This document shows positions 46,210 through 56,290 of a DNA stretch of 64,000 bases, one piece after another. Each line of letters opens with the position of its first letter. The first letter of the stretch is position 1. The stretch is from Winogradskyella undariae (GTDB lineage Bacteria > Bacteroidota > Bacteroidia > Flavobacteriales > Flavobacteriaceae). The notes beneath the pieces were generated by a model. That model was not told where the DNA came from, made no database searches, and was given only the letters and a program-made list of their open reading frames with translations. Location of the stretch: NCBI RefSeq assembly GCF_013285155.1, contig NZ_JABTEL010000009.1:121515-185514 (forward strand), given 5' to 3'. Both the position numbers and the translations under genes were made by a program.

Positions 46210-47592
46210 ATGGATCAACTTCAAAAAGGGAGTAAAAAACTTCTTAATGCTTGGGCTTTTTACGATTGGGCAAATTCGGTTTATACCTTAACAATTGCTT
46301 CTTCCATATTCCCAATATTTTACTCGGCTTTATTTGTTTCACAAGTAGAGAAGAATGTTTCTGCTTTTGGAATGGTTTTTAAAAGTACTGCACTAATTAC
46401 TTACGTTACAGCATTTACGTTTTTAATTGTCGCTATTTTTTCTCCAATTCTTTCCGGTATTGCCGATTATGTGGGGAATAAAAAGACTTTCATGAAATTC
46501 TTTTGCTATGTCGGTGCACTTGGTTGTATAGGTTTATATTGGTTTAGTTTAGATAGTATTCATATCAGTCTGTTGTTTTATTTTATGGGATTAATAGGCT
46601 ATTGGGGAAGTTTAGTTTTTTACAATTCATATTTGCCAGATATTGCTTTTCCAGAACAACAAGATAGCATTAGTGCAAAAGGTTTTAGCATGGGATACTT
46701 GGGGAGTGTTTTACTTCTGGTACTAAATTTAGCTATGGTAATGTTTCCTAACTTTTTTGGTTTTGATATTAGTATTTCTAAAACGTTATTAGAAACAGGA
46801 ACAGAAAAAGAAATTGCAGAAGCTTTAAAAGAAGCTAAAAATAGTGCTTCATTTGAAGCCATGCGTATTTCTTTTATAACCGTTGGTTTATGGTGGATTA
46901 TTTTTAGTCAATATACATTTTACATTTTACCAAAAGGAATTTCTAAAGGTGGTAAAGTAACTAAAGATGTTGTTTTTAATGGTCTTAAAGAATTAAGACA
47001 AGTTTGGTTACAGTTGAAGCAGAATCTACGACTTAAACGTTATTTAGTCGCCTTTTTTGTGTTTAGTATGGCTGTACAAACTATTATGTTAGTTGCAGTT
47101 TACTTTGGAGAAGAAGAGATTGCTTGGGGTGGTGCTGATGCTAAAACATTTGGACTAATATCAAGTATTTTAATTATACAAGTTGTTGCTATTTTAGGTG
47201 CATTTTTAACATCTAGAGCATCTGCTAAATTTGGAAACATAAAAACATTGATTGTTATTAATTTCTTTTGGATGGGCTTATGTTTTTACGCTTATTTTAT
47301 GGTGACCGCAATGCAGTTTTATTTTGCAGCTTCACTTGTTGGTTTAGTAATGGGAGGTGTGCAATCTTTAGCAAGATCTACATATTCTAAATTCTTACCT
47401 GAAACAGAAGATACAACCTCATATTTTAGTTTTTATGATGTTGCAGAAAAAATAGGAATTGTTATAGGAATGGTCTTATTTGCAACAATAGATCAATTAA
47501 CAGGAAGCATGAGAAATGCAATTTTGTTTTTGGTTGTCTTCTTTATTGCAGGAATTCTTTTGCTTTTTAGAGTACCAAAAGAAGCTAACTAG
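46210..47592 (+). CDS. UMF1 family MFS transporter
   Basis: A 460-residue protein with about twelve membrane helices. The start LLNAWAFYDWANSVYTLTI is the signature of the UMF1 (Atg22-like) family, and SPILSGIADYVGNKK is the MFS loop 2-3 motif. Some fungal homologues export amino acids from the vacuole; the bacterial substrate is unknown. Single gene. Confidence 0.88.
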   Translation: MDQLQKGSKKLLNAWAFYDWANSVYTLTIASSIFPIFYSALFVSQVEKNVSAFGMVFKSTALITYVTAFTFLIVAIFSPILSGIADYVGNKKTFMKFFCYVGALGCIGLYWFSLDSIHISLLFYFMGLIGYWGSLVFYNSYLPDIAFPEQQDSISAKGFSMGYLGSVLLLVLNLAMVMFPNFFGFDISISKTLLETGTEKEIAEALKEAKNSASFEAMRISFITVGLWWIIFSQYTFYILPKGISKGGKVTKDVVFNGLKELRQVWLQLKQNLRLKRYLVAFFVFSMAVQTIMLVAVYFGEEEIAWGGADAKTFGLISSILIIQVVAILGAFLTSRASAKFGNIKTLIVINFFWMGLCFYAYFMVTAMQFYFAASLVGLVMGGVQSLARSTYSKFLPETEDTTSYFSFYDVAEKIGIVIGMVLFATIDQLTGSMRNAILFLVVFFIAGILLLFRVPKEAN

Positions 47593-47667
47593 TTTCTTTT
47601 GTGATATAAATGAATAGAATTAATCTTTACTTTTTAATATCTAAGATGAATATAAAAGTATAGATAT

Positions 47668-47704
47668 AAAAAATGGTCAGAATTTCTTCCGACCATTTTT
47701 TATA
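47668..47704. terminator. Bidirectional terminator
   Basis: AAAAAATGGTC and GACCATTTTTT flank a short interior and lie between the convergent MFS and endonuclease genes. Confidence 0.8.
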
Positions 47705-47722
47705 TCTATAAATCTGCTTTTT

Positions 47723-49519
47723 TTAGTTCTTTACAAGTTTCTTCGTTATAGTAGAATTGCCTTGTGTGATTTTCACAATATAAATACCTGTTTTTAAACT
47801 TTGAACATTTAATGTACTCGTCTTAGTAATCATGTTATTAAAAACACGTTTTCCAAGAATATTAAAAATTTCAATATTGGTATTAACTTCAGATTTTAAA
47901 TTTACCGTTAAGTTATCTTTTACCGGGTTAGGGTACAGATTTACTGTTTCTAAGGTGTTTTGTTCAACACCTAATGCAGAATAGCATGTGTATGATAAAT
48001 CATCAAAAGCAACTCTATTTCCAGTACCACTATTATTGTTAATAATTACAGATACATTACCTTCAATATTAATATTTGAAATTGTAACCGTTTGTTCTGT
48101 ATCCGTGTAAGAAATAGTTCCTACTGAATTTCCATTAACGTTTACATTAAAAGTTCCATCAGATCCAGAAAATACACGTTTAGTTGTTACGGTTAAAGAA
48201 CCAATTCCACCTGTAGTTGAAGGAAGGGTTAAAACTCCATCTCTTACAGTAATTGCAGCAGAAGGATTAATTTGTTGATCTGATCTGGCATCTGTAGCAC
48301 TCCAACTTCCTCCATTGTCACCTGTCCAGTCTATATTTGAATAAGAACTAATTGAAGTATCTAAGTTTTCAAAAGTTTCAGCTAAACAATCTTCACCACT
48401 AACACTTCCGTTATTAGTTGTAGTTTCGCAATCTTCATTGCTAAAACCAGATATATTATTTGCTGCATCTTTAGCTTTAACAGTAAAACAGTAATTAGAA
48501 TCAGGAGTTAATCCTGATGCTGTAGCAGTTGTACTAGCGGAGTTAAAACTATAAGTCCCATCAATATAAACATCATAAGATGTTACAGCGATATTATCTG
48601 TAGATGCTGTCCAAGTTAGAGTAATACTATAATCTGTAGAGGTAGAAGCGACTAAATTTATTGGATTAGTTGGTGCTTCTGTATCTGTCGTTGGGTTCCA
48701 TATAAGGTTCGCATATTCAGGATGATCTACAAACGGATTTGCATTACCTTGGTAATTATAAGCAGCATTATTTCGTTCTATTTCTACTTGATCTACAGGA
48801 TCTACATTATAATGCCAATCTAATAACATGGTAATAGCCCAATCAGAAAGTGCTTGGTTTTCAGTTCCATTAAACATAGCAAAACCACCATAGTTATCCA
48901 TATTATCTTCGTAACGTGTGGCAAAATAAAGTATTGCTCTAGCGATATCTCCTTTAAATTCGTCTATAGGTTCAAAAACAGTTCCTGAATATCCAGAAAC
49001 ATTACTAGATCCTTGTTTCGACCCGTTTAAAGAGGTCCAATCAGCAGATCCTACTGTTCCGAAAGGAAGATTTCCTCGTTTTCCGTTAGCATAGCCATCA
49101 CTAGGAATAACGTGATGTATGTCATTTTTCATTGGAGAAGCACTTCCAAAAGCAGATTGCGGTACTAAATGCTCACGATTGTAACAAGAGCCTTCTTGTG
49201 TGTAATTACCACATTGATTAGAACCTTGTTGATATCCATACGCGTCAGTTCCGTTAGGATTTTCAGTATAAAATAATAAAACAGATCCGTCATTTTCATA
49301 GCCACCATCTTGTACATTATCTACATGAGTCGTTTCATATCCAAAATATAATGATCCATATCCTTGATCAGAATGACCATCAGTAACAATGGTTTTCAAT
49401 GCTGTTTTTAGATCATAACCTGTTAAACCTTCTGCATCATCATAATAGTTAGATGGAATTTGAGCAAACCCAATGTAGGAGATTAGTAAAGTTATGCTTA
49501 GTAAGTAAAAGTTTTTCAT
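47723..49519 (-). CDS. Secreted endonuclease I with Fn3 domain and T9SS sorting tail
   Basis: A 598-residue protein. Signal peptide (to GFAQ, about residue 19); endonuclease I (EndA/NucM) domain at about 40-275 with CYNREHLVPQSAF and NDIHHVIPSDGYANGKRGN; a fibronectin type III domain (about 285-368); a beta-sandwich region (375-510); and a C-terminal Por secretion domain (VNLYPNPVKDNLTV to the KKLVKN end). It would be exported by type IX secretion to digest extracellular DNA, perhaps for phosphate or nucleosides. Confidence 0.92.
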   Translation of the reverse strand: MKNFYLLSITLLISYIGFAQIPSNYYDDAEGLTGYDLKTALKTIVTDGHSDQGYGSLYFGYETTHVDNVQDGGYENDGSVLLFYTENPNGTDAYGYQQGSNQCGNYTQEGSCYNREHLVPQSAFGSASPMKNDIHHVIPSDGYANGKRGNLPFGTVGSADWTSLNGSKQGSSNVSGYSGTVFEPIDEFKGDIARAILYFATRYEDNMDNYGGFAMFNGTENQALSDWAITMLLDWHYNVDPVDQVEIERNNAAYNYQGNANPFVDHPEYANLIWNPTTDTEAPTNPINLVASTSTDYSITLTWTASTDNIAVTSYDVYIDGTYSFNSASTTATASGLTPDSNYCFTVKAKDAANNISGFSNEDCETTTNNGSVSGEDCLAETFENLDTSISSYSNIDWTGDNGGSWSATDARSDQQINPSAAITVRDGVLTLPSTTGGIGSLTVTTKRVFSGSDGTFNVNVNGNSVGTISYTDTEQTVTISNINIEGNVSVIINNNSGTGNRVAFDDLSYTCYSALGVEQNTLETVNLYPNPVKDNLTVNLKSEVNTNIEIFNILGKRVFNNMITKTSTLNVQSLKTGIYIVKITQGNSTITKKLVKN

Positions 49520-49547
49520 TCGAGATTTTTGTTTAAAAATGATTTGG

Positions 49548-50759
49548 TTATTTTCTTTCTAACAAAGCCATGTAAAATCCATCATATCCAGACTTATAGG
49601 CTAAAACTTTTTTGTCTTTTACAAAAGTAAAATCTTGTCCTGCTTCAGATTTTAAGAATTTATCAACTTGTTTCTGATTTTCAGAAGGTAAAACAGAACA
49701 TGTTGCGTAAACCATTTTACCACCAGATTTTACCATTTTAGAATATTGTTCTAAAACCTCTTGTTGTATTTTTTTGATATTTTCAATAAATTCGGGTTGT
49801 AATTTCCATTTAGCATCAGGGTTTCTTCTTAAAACACCTAATCCAGAACATGGCGCATCAATTAACAAACGATCAGCTTTGCCATGAAGTTTTTTAATTG
49901 GTTTAGTAGAGTCAATAACCTTCATTTCAATATTATGAACACCATTTCTACGAGCTCTAATTTTTAGTTTTTTCAATTTACTTTCGTAAATATCCATTGC
50001 TATTAATTGCCCTTTGTTTTCCATAAGTGAGGCTAAGTGTAAAGTTTTACCACCTGCACCAGCACAAACATCTACAACCTTCATCCCTGGTTTTACGTCT
50101 AAATATTCTGCAACAAGTTGAGAAGAAGCATCTTGTACTTCAAACCATCCGTCTTTAAAAGCTTCAGTAACAAAAACGTTAGCACGCTCTTTAAGTTTTA
50201 ATGCTGAAGGATGATCTGGTAACAAATCAGTTTCAATACTCTCAGATTCTAACTTTAATTGTAAATCTTGCTTGTTAGTCTTTAAAGTGTTAACTCTAAG
50301 AATCACCTCTGCTTGTTCGTTTTGTTTAGCAATTTCTTTTGTCCATTCTGCTTCACCTAATTCTGAAACTCCTAATTCATCAATCCAATCCGGAATAGAT
50401 TCTTTGTATTTTCTAGTTTTGGATAATTCATCAAAACGACCTTTAATTTTTCTTGAAGGTGTATCTGCAAAGTATTTCCAATCAGGTAATTTTATTCCTT
50501 TTAGTGTTGCCCAAACCGCAAAAATTCTCCAAAGGTTATCTCTATCATATGGCCCTTTAACATCAGCTATTTCTGCATATAATCTTTGGTAGCGAACGAT
50601 AGTGTAAACCGTTTCTGCAACAAAACCTCTGTCTCTGCTTCCCCAACGTTTATCGCGTCTTAGTAATTGTTGTATTACTTTATCAGCATATTCACCTTCA
50701 TTAAAAATAAGGTGTAATCCGTCAATCACTGCAAAGCATAAATTTCTATGTAATCTCAT
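49548..50759 (-). CDS. RsmB/NOP family RNA methyltransferase
   Basis: A 403-residue protein. The N-terminal helical part contains RDKRWGSRDRGFVAETVY; the Rossmann domain has VCAGAGGKTLHLA, the catalytic motifs DAPCSGLGVLRRNPD and YATCSVLPSEN with both Cys of m5C RNA methyltransferases. It probably makes 5-methylcytosine in 16S rRNA. Site specificity is not resolved by sequence. It lies 28 bases upstream of the nuclease gene on the same strand. Confidence 0.9.
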   Translation of the reverse strand: MRLHRNLCFAVIDGLHLIFNEGEYADKVIQQLLRRDKRWGSRDRGFVAETVYTIVRYQRLYAEIADVKGPYDRDNLWRIFAVWATLKGIKLPDWKYFADTPSRKIKGRFDELSKTRKYKESIPDWIDELGVSELGEAEWTKEIAKQNEQAEVILRVNTLKTNKQDLQLKLESESIETDLLPDHPSALKLKERANVFVTEAFKDGWFEVQDASSQLVAEYLDVKPGMKVVDVCAGAGGKTLHLASLMENKGQLIAMDIYESKLKKLKIRARRNGVHNIEMKVIDSTKPIKKLHGKADRLLIDAPCSGLGVLRRNPDAKWKLQPEFIENIKKIQQEVLEQYSKMVKSGGKMVYATCSVLPSENQKQVDKFLKSEAGQDFTFVKDKKVLAYKSGYDGFYMALLERK

Positions 50760-51018
50760 AATAAGTATTCTTGTTTAGTCTTTCTTTACAGTTTTTTATT
50801 TGTAAAAAAAGAACGTGCAAAGGTAAGGGAAAAGTTTAAAGTTGTAAGGTTTTATTCAAAAGTGTTACCTTATCTATATCGTTGAAGTTAGAATAGGTGC
50901 TTTTTTTGAGGTAAAGTGTTATTTTTTAGTGTAGTAATTACGTTATTTAAAGTTGAAAATTGTAAATAAAAAGAATTAAAGTAAAGACAATTATAGTCGC
51001 GTTTTTTAGCTATTATTT

Positions 51019-51768
51019 TTAAATAATCTTTTTAATAACTCTTAGTTTGTGTGTATGTGCATTTTTGTCAATATTATAAATACCACTGTGGTCTAAACGA
51101 TCAATTCTTACTTTTCCGTGTGCATGAATAATATAATTGTCTTCCATTATAATGCCAACATGTGTAATATCTCCTTCTGCATTATCAAAAAAGGCTAAAT
51201 CTCCAGGCTCACTTTCTTCAATAAAACTTAAAGCTTCACCTTGTTTAGCTTGTTCTGAAGCATCTCTTAGAATCTTGTAACCATTTAATTTATAAACCAT
51301 TTGGGTAAACCCAGAGCAGTCAATACCAAAAGGTGTTTTGCCTCCCCATAAATAAGGAGCATTCAAATATAAAAATGATGATTTTACAATATTTTCTTTA
51401 GCACTTTTAGAGGTTAAAGCAATGCCATCGAAATGATGATTCAATAGATCTATACCGTTTAACTCAGATCCAACAGGAATAGGGTAGAGGTTATCAGTAT
51501 CATCAGATACAAACTCGATTAAATCTTTAGAAAGGTTAATTTCAGATTTAGATAAATCATTATAATTAGCCTCTTCAATTTCTAAATATTGCTTATTATC
51601 GATCCAGCCTTCGTATTTATCGTATGCAAAACGAATACGGCTCCATTTTTTGCGTTGTTCTAACACTTTAAAATAATCGCCATACAAAGCCTGCGTTACC
51701 ATTTCACTGGTATCGCTAGGTTCAATTCTAATAGGTACAATTCCAAGATTGCAAATGCCGTATTGCAT
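51019..51768 (-). CDS. NlpC/P60 (C40) peptidase with SH3 domain
   Basis: A 249-residue protein with an N-terminal bacterial SH3-like region (about 1-65, with WSRIRFAYDKYEGWI) and a C40 domain with catalytic C151 in GIDCSGFTQMVY and His in THVGIIMED, then IIHAHGKVRID. It cleaves the D-Glu to diamino acid bond in muropeptides. No signal peptide is seen, so it may recycle cell-wall peptides in the cytosol. It lies 9 bases downstream of the thiolase gene. Confidence 0.88.
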   Translation of the reverse strand: MQYGICNLGIVPIRIEPSDTSEMVTQALYGDYFKVLEQRKKWSRIRFAYDKYEGWIDNKQYLEIEEANYNDLSKSEINLSKDLIEFVSDDTDNLYPIPVGSELNGIDLLNHHFDGIALTSKSAKENIVKSSFLYLNAPYLWGGKTPFGIDCSGFTQMVYKLNGYKILRDASEQAKQGEALSFIEESEPGDLAFFDNAEGDITHVGIIMEDNYIIHAHGKVRIDRLDHSGIYNIDKNAHTHKLRVIKKII

Positions 51769-51777
51769 AGGGTTTTG

Positions 51778-52956
51778 TTAAGCGCGTTCTAAAATCATTG
51801 CAGAAGCACCTCCACCTCCATTACAAATAGCAGCTGCTCCTAGTTTTGCATCATTTTGATGTAATACATTAATTAAGGTCACTAAGATTCTAGCCCCAGA
51901 ACAACCTAAGGGATGACCCAAAGAAACCGCTCCTCCGTTTACATTAACGTTATTATCATTCAATCCTAAAATTTTCATATTGGCTAAACCTACGATAGAA
52001 AATGCTTCGTTAAATTCAAAGAAATCAATAGCGTTTATATCCAAGTTTGCTTTTGCTAATGCTTTAGGTAAAGCCTTTGCAGGTGCTGTAGTAAACCAAT
52101 TTGGTTCTTGTGCAGCATCGGCATATCCTTTTATTGTTGCTAAAGGTGTTAATCCTAATTCTTCAGCTTTTTCTCTACTCATTAATACTAATGCAGCGGC
52201 ACCATCATTAATTGTAGATGCGTTAGCGGCAGTAACTGTTCCGTCTTTAGTAAAAGCAGGACGTAAAGCCGGAATTTTATCCATTTTTACATTGGTGTAT
52301 TCTTCATCTGTATCCACAATTACAGGTTCTCTACGACGTTGTGGTACTTCAACTGCAATCACTTCATCTTTAAATTTACCAGCTTCCCAAGCGGCTTTAG
52401 AACGTTCATAAGATTGAACAGCAAAAGCATCTTGATCTTCTCTAGAAAATTCATATTTAGTAGCACAAGCATCTGCACTTACACCCATGGCATTGTTATC
52501 ATAAGCATCTACTAAACCATCTTTTTGCATACCATCTTCTAATGTAGCAGGTCCAAATTTAGTAGCTGATCTTGCATGGTAATAATGCGGAATCAAACTC
52601 ATGTTTTCCATACCACCGGCAACAACAATTTCTGCATCTCCTAATTGAATAGCCTGTGCAGCTTGCATTACGGCTTTCATTCCCGATGCACATACTTTAT
52701 TTACAGTAGAACAAGGTACTGAATTTGGTATTCCAGCATAAATTGCAGCTTGTCTAGCTGGTGCTTGTCCGTTACCGGCTTGTACAACATTTCCCATAAT
52801 AACTTCATCAACCAATTCTGGTTTTAGGTTAATTTTGTCTAAAGCTCCTTTAATAGCAGCAGCTCCTAATTTTGTTGCTGGTACTGTAGATAAGCTTCCC
52901 AAAAAACTTCCAATTGGAGTTCTTACTGCTGAAACGATAACGACATCCTTGTTCAT
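51778..52956 (-). CDS. Acetyl-CoA C-acyltransferase (thiolase)
   Basis: A 392-residue thiolase. The acyl-accepting C89 lies in STVNKVCASGMKAVM, the His in NEAFSIVGL-adjacent region and GHPLGCSGAR, and the second Cys in AICNGGGGASA. It condenses or cleaves acetoacetyl-CoA or 3-ketoacyl-CoA. The biosynthetic (AtoB-like) form fits the motif NEAFS. First gene of the pair with the C40 peptidase. Confidence 0.93.
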   Translation of the reverse strand: MNKDVVIVSAVRTPIGSFLGSLSTVPATKLGAAAIKGALDKINLKPELVDEVIMGNVVQAGNGQAPARQAAIYAGIPNSVPCSTVNKVCASGMKAVMQAAQAIQLGDAEIVVAGGMENMSLIPHYYHARSATKFGPATLEDGMQKDGLVDAYDNNAMGVSADACATKYEFSREDQDAFAVQSYERSKAAWEAGKFKDEVIAVEVPQRRREPVIVDTDEEYTNVKMDKIPALRPAFTKDGTVTAANASTINDGAAALVLMSREKAEELGLTPLATIKGYADAAQEPNWFTTAPAKALPKALAKANLDINAIDFFEFNEAFSIVGLANMKILGLNDNNVNVNGGAVSLGHPLGCSGARILVTLINVLHQNDAKLGAAAICNGGGGASAMILERA

Positions 52957-53073
52957 AAATATAATATGTTTGATTGTTGTTTGTTGCGAAATTAAACATT
53001 TTTTGAGAGATTTGAGAATGTATTATTGATATTAGCCTTCTAAAATTTTAATATTTATTACATTTGATTGTAT

Positions 53074-55125
53074 ATGAATGTATTCTATAATAAGTGGTAT
53101 AAAAACCACGCTCTGGTCTATAAGGTTTTGTTATTTATTGTAACAACATTGTTTATTGTGTACCTATTTCCTAAAACAGGAAAATTTAGATATTCTTTTG
53201 AAAAAGGAAAACCGTGGCAATCGGAAAACCTATATGCTCCTTTTAATTTTGCGATTAAAAAATCGCAAAAAGAGATTGAAAAAGAAGAAATTGAAATTAA
53301 AAGCGGAAGTCTTGTTTATTTTGAATTAAATAAAGAGGTTAAAGATGAAGTGCTATCTGAATATCTCACAAGGTTTAATCAGGTGTTTAAAGACTCTACT
53401 GATTTTAATATTAATAATTCAGACTTATATAAAAAGGGGCAATCCATAATTGAAAACCTGTATAGCAGGGGGATATTAGATTCTGATTATGATTATGAAG
53501 ATGACAGAGCTGTAAAATTAGCGACAGCTAACAAGGTTGAAAAAGAGGTTCAATATGGAACTTTATTTGAACTTAGTAATTTAAGACTTCGTGTAGAAGC
53601 AGATATGGGAAATTCGATTCCTATAAATGCTAAGAAACGAATGATATCTGTGTTTTTTGATGTTATAAAACCAAATATAAAGCTTAATGAAATTTTAACT
53701 AAAAAAGCTTTAGAAGAAGAACTCTCTAAATTGTCTTTAACTAGAGGACGGGTTGAAAAAGATCAGCTAATTATTTCAAAAGGGCAAGTGATTGAAGAGT
53801 CTCAATATGATATTTTAAGTTCTTTAAAATCCGAATATGAGTCTCAAGTTTGGAATACTACAAACTATAATTGGGTGCTTATTGCTTACACGTTATTGGT
53901 TGCATTAACACTTTTAATGTTATTGTTATTTTTAAGCAAGTATAGAAAAGAAGTGTTTTTAAATAATACCAAAGTCACGTTTATCTTCTTCAATATTGCA
54001 TTGATGATTTTAATTACTTCGTTAGTGGTTAATGTGAATTCTCAGTTTATTTATGTGGTTCCTTTGTGTATTTTACCCTTGCTTTTAAAAGCATTTTTTG
54101 ATGCAAGGTTAGGTTTGTTTACACATGTTCTTACCGTATTACTTTTAGGGTTTGTTGTGCCTAATAGTTATGAGTACATGTTTCTTCAAATTATAGCAGG
54201 TATGGTGACCATATTAACTGTGTCTGAACTGTATAAAAGAGCAAATTTATTTATTTCGGTAGGGCAGATAACATTTATTTACATTATTGCTTATTTCGCG
54301 TTTTTTGTAATTCACGAAGGACAACTTACGGGGCTTAAACTAGAAACTTTTGGATTGTTTATATTATGCGGTTTGGCAACATTATTTGTTCAACCTTTAA
54401 TATATATCTACGAAAAAATATTTGGTTTAGTATCTGATGTATCACTTTTAGAGCTTTCTGATACCAATACAAAATTATTAAAAGAATTATCTAACAGAGC
54501 TCCTGGTACATTTCACCATTCGCTTAATGTAGCTAATTTGGCAGAAGCCTCTGCAAACGAAATTGGTGCAAATGCCATGCTGATTAGAGTAGGGGCACTT
54601 TACCATGATATTGGTAAGATGAATAATCCAACTTATTTTACAGAAAATCAGAGTAACGGAATTAATCCACACGATGAATTATCGAGTAGAGAAAGTGCGC
54701 AAATAATTATTGATCATACTATAAATGGTATTGAGATTGCTAAGAAATATAATTTACCAGATCGTGTTATTGATTTTATTAGAACGCATCATGGAACTAG
54801 TGTTGTCTATTATTTTTACATGAAAGAAAAAGCTGTAAATGAAAATGTAGATATTAAAGATTTTATGTACCCTGGACCAACACCTTTTAGTAAAGAAACA
54901 GCAATACTAATGATGTGTGATAGCTTAGAAGCAGCATCTAAAAGTTTAAAAGAGCCTACAACAACAAAGCTTAATGAGTTTGTTGAGAATATAATAAATA
55001 AACAAATGGAAAGTGGACAGTTTTTAAATGCAGATATCACTTTTAAGGAGATTCAATCAATTAAAAAAGTACTAAAATCTAAGTTAGCAAATATTTATCA
55101 CTTAAGGATTGAGTATCCGGAGTAG
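53074..55125 (+). CDS. 7TM-HD phosphodiesterase (PgpH-like)
   Basis: A 683-residue protein from ATG 53074 (MNVFYNKWYKN); a TTG two codons earlier is also in frame. One N-terminal helix, a long extracytoplasmic domain (about 40-265), seven membrane helices (about 270-465) and an HD domain with ALYHDIGKMNNP, DHTINGIEIAK and RTHHGTS. Listeria PgpH of this type degrades cyclic di-AMP. TACATTTG lies just 6 bases upstream, so the transcript may be nearly leaderless or the real promoter is further away. Confidence 0.9.
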   Translation: MNVFYNKWYKNHALVYKVLLFIVTTLFIVYLFPKTGKFRYSFEKGKPWQSENLYAPFNFAIKKSQKEIEKEEIEIKSGSLVYFELNKEVKDEVLSEYLTRFNQVFKDSTDFNINNSDLYKKGQSIIENLYSRGILDSDYDYEDDRAVKLATANKVEKEVQYGTLFELSNLRLRVEADMGNSIPINAKKRMISVFFDVIKPNIKLNEILTKKALEEELSKLSLTRGRVEKDQLIISKGQVIEESQYDILSSLKSEYESQVWNTTNYNWVLIAYTLLVALTLLMLLLFLSKYRKEVFLNNTKVTFIFFNIALMILITSLVVNVNSQFIYVVPLCILPLLLKAFFDARLGLFTHVLTVLLLGFVVPNSYEYMFLQIIAGMVTILTVSELYKRANLFISVGQITFIYIIAYFAFFVIHEGQLTGLKLETFGLFILCGLATLFVQPLIYIYEKIFGLVSDVSLLELSDTNTKLLKELSNRAPGTFHHSLNVANLAEASANEIGANAMLIRVGALYHDIGKMNNPTYFTENQSNGINPHDELSSRESAQIIIDHTINGIEIAKKYNLPDRVIDFIRTHHGTSVVYYFYMKEKAVNENVDIKDFMYPGPTPFSKETAILMMCDSLEAASKSLKEPTTTKLNEFVENIINKQMESGQFLNADITFKEIQSIKKVLKSKLANIYHLRIEYPE

Positions 55126-55147
55126 TAGAATTTTTATGATTTAAAAA

Positions 55148-55186
55148 GTAAAACCCGTTCTAATTATAATTAGAACGGGTTTTTAT
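55148..55186. terminator. Bidirectional terminator
   Basis: AAAACCCGTTCTAATTA and TAATTAGAACGGGTTTTT form a near-perfect 17-bp stem. Confidence 0.85.
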
Positions 55187-55249
55187 GCAAAAGATAATAG
55201 AGTAAAATTATCTCATGATTAATTTTAAATCTATTTTAGGATAGATGAT

Positions 55250-55978
55250 TTAATTCTCTTTTTCAAAAATTATATTTCTTTCTGTACTTTTTTTATACAA
55301 GTTCTTAGTAATAATCTCATTGCTCTCAGTTGAACGATAATTCTTGTTATTTGGGTTTTGCAGATATTCAAGTTGATGCTCAATCATCTTTTCAAAAGGA
55401 ACAAGAAAGTCCTTTGTATCGCATTGTTCTAAGCCACCTTTTTTAAGTAAATTTAAGACTGTATAGACAGACTCAATAGTACTAAGACAAAGAGGCTCTG
55501 GCTGCTGCTTGATGATAAATTTTGATTTAATTTCATTATCAAAACTGACCCTTTTTAGTTCTTGTAAGTTCTTACTTAGTTTTAGCATTTTACGGGCACA
55601 AGGCCACGTACCATCAAGAATAAAGATGTTTGGATTACTGCCCATAAATGAATTTATCTCTGAACCTTCTCTTACAGATAAGTTGAAATTATCTTTACCT
55701 GGATAAAGTAAAAAAGAAGAATTTTTTTCTTTAGTCAGAATTTCATTTACACGGTTATTATTAGTGAAATCTACTCCAACTATAATTTCAGAATTTTTAA
55801 GTTGAAGCTTAGTCATATGTCCTGTTCCGTTTTTTTCTTTTTTGTACTCTTTAGGGTGCATAAGAATAATAAAACGAGTTTTAGTCTGTAAGGGACTAAT
55901 GTGTTTACAAATACATGTGCTTTTAGGATTCATGCATTTGTAGCATGTTGATCTTGGATTTTTTATTTCTATTTGCAA
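55250..55978 (-). CDS. DTW-domain tRNA-uridine aminocarboxypropyltransferase
   Basis: A 242-residue protein. A Cys-rich N-terminus (STCYKCMNPKSTCICKHI) and the motif ILDGTWPCARKML, a variant of DxTW, followed by PEPLCLSTIESVY, place it in the DTW (TapT/Tuw3) family that adds an acp group to uridine 47 of tRNA. It is the last gene of the ancestral chromosome before the island junction. Confidence 0.85.
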   Translation of the reverse strand: MQIEIKNPRSTCYKCMNPKSTCICKHISPLQTKTRFIILMHPKEYKKEKNGTGHMTKLQLKNSEIIVGVDFTNNNRVNEILTKEKNSSFLLYPGKDNFNLSVREGSEINSFMGSNPNIFILDGTWPCARKMLKLSKNLQELKRVSFDNEIKSKFIIKQQPEPLCLSTIESVYTVLNLLKKGGLEQCDTKDFLVPFEKMIEHQLEYLQNPNNKNYRSTESNEIITKNLYKKSTERNIIFEKEN

Positions 55979-56052
55979 AGTGAATATTTCTTTATTTTTC
56001 TAACGTTTTTGTCTGTCACTTATTTAGTGAAGTGAAGGTATATTATAAACAA

Positions 56053-56086
56053 CAAAAAAGCCTCAACATAAATGTTAAGGCTTTTT
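56053..56086 (-). terminator. Terminator of the original tRNA-Arg gene
   Basis: AAAAAGCCT and AGGCTTTTT with an inner AACAT/ATGTT pair. On the minus strand it follows the tRNA 3' end within two bases, so it marks the ancestral chromosome side of the junction. Confidence 0.75.
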
Positions 56087-56087
56087 G

Positions 56088-56131
56088 TGATCGCAGAAGG
56101 ATTCGAACCTTCGACCGCCTGCTTAGAAGGC
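56088..56131 (-). other. tRNA-Arg(TCT) 3' fragment: island attachment site
   Basis: The minus strand carries the anticodon loop CTTCTAA (TCT at its centre), the 3' anticodon stem GCAGG, variable loop, T-arm GAAGG-TTCGAAT-CCTTC, the acceptor 3' strand TGCGATC and the discriminator A. The 5' half is missing: the bases that should pair with GCAGG read TTGGC, and no D-arm follows. This is the remnant left when an element integrates at a tRNA 3' end. The intact tRNA should be at the far end of the island, beyond 64,000. CCA is not encoded. The rest of 55,979-56,290 holds only the terminator and AT-rich DNA. Confidence 0.85.
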
Positions 56132-56290
56132 CAAAAAAGCGACTATTTTCACAAGCAATATTATTTATAAATATCTGATTTTGTTATGTTTAGTTAATTT
56201 TGAGGTTGTTTGATATGAATTGTACTCAAACAAAAGTGTGCGTAAAGTGTGCGTAATTTTTGCTAACTTTATATCTAAAATAACTGAGAA

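Noticed and set aside
56088..56131. Complete functional tRNA-Arg gene
   Set aside because: No D-arm or 5' acceptor strand lies on the minus-strand 5' side, and the anticodon stem cannot pair (TTGGC opposite GCAGG).
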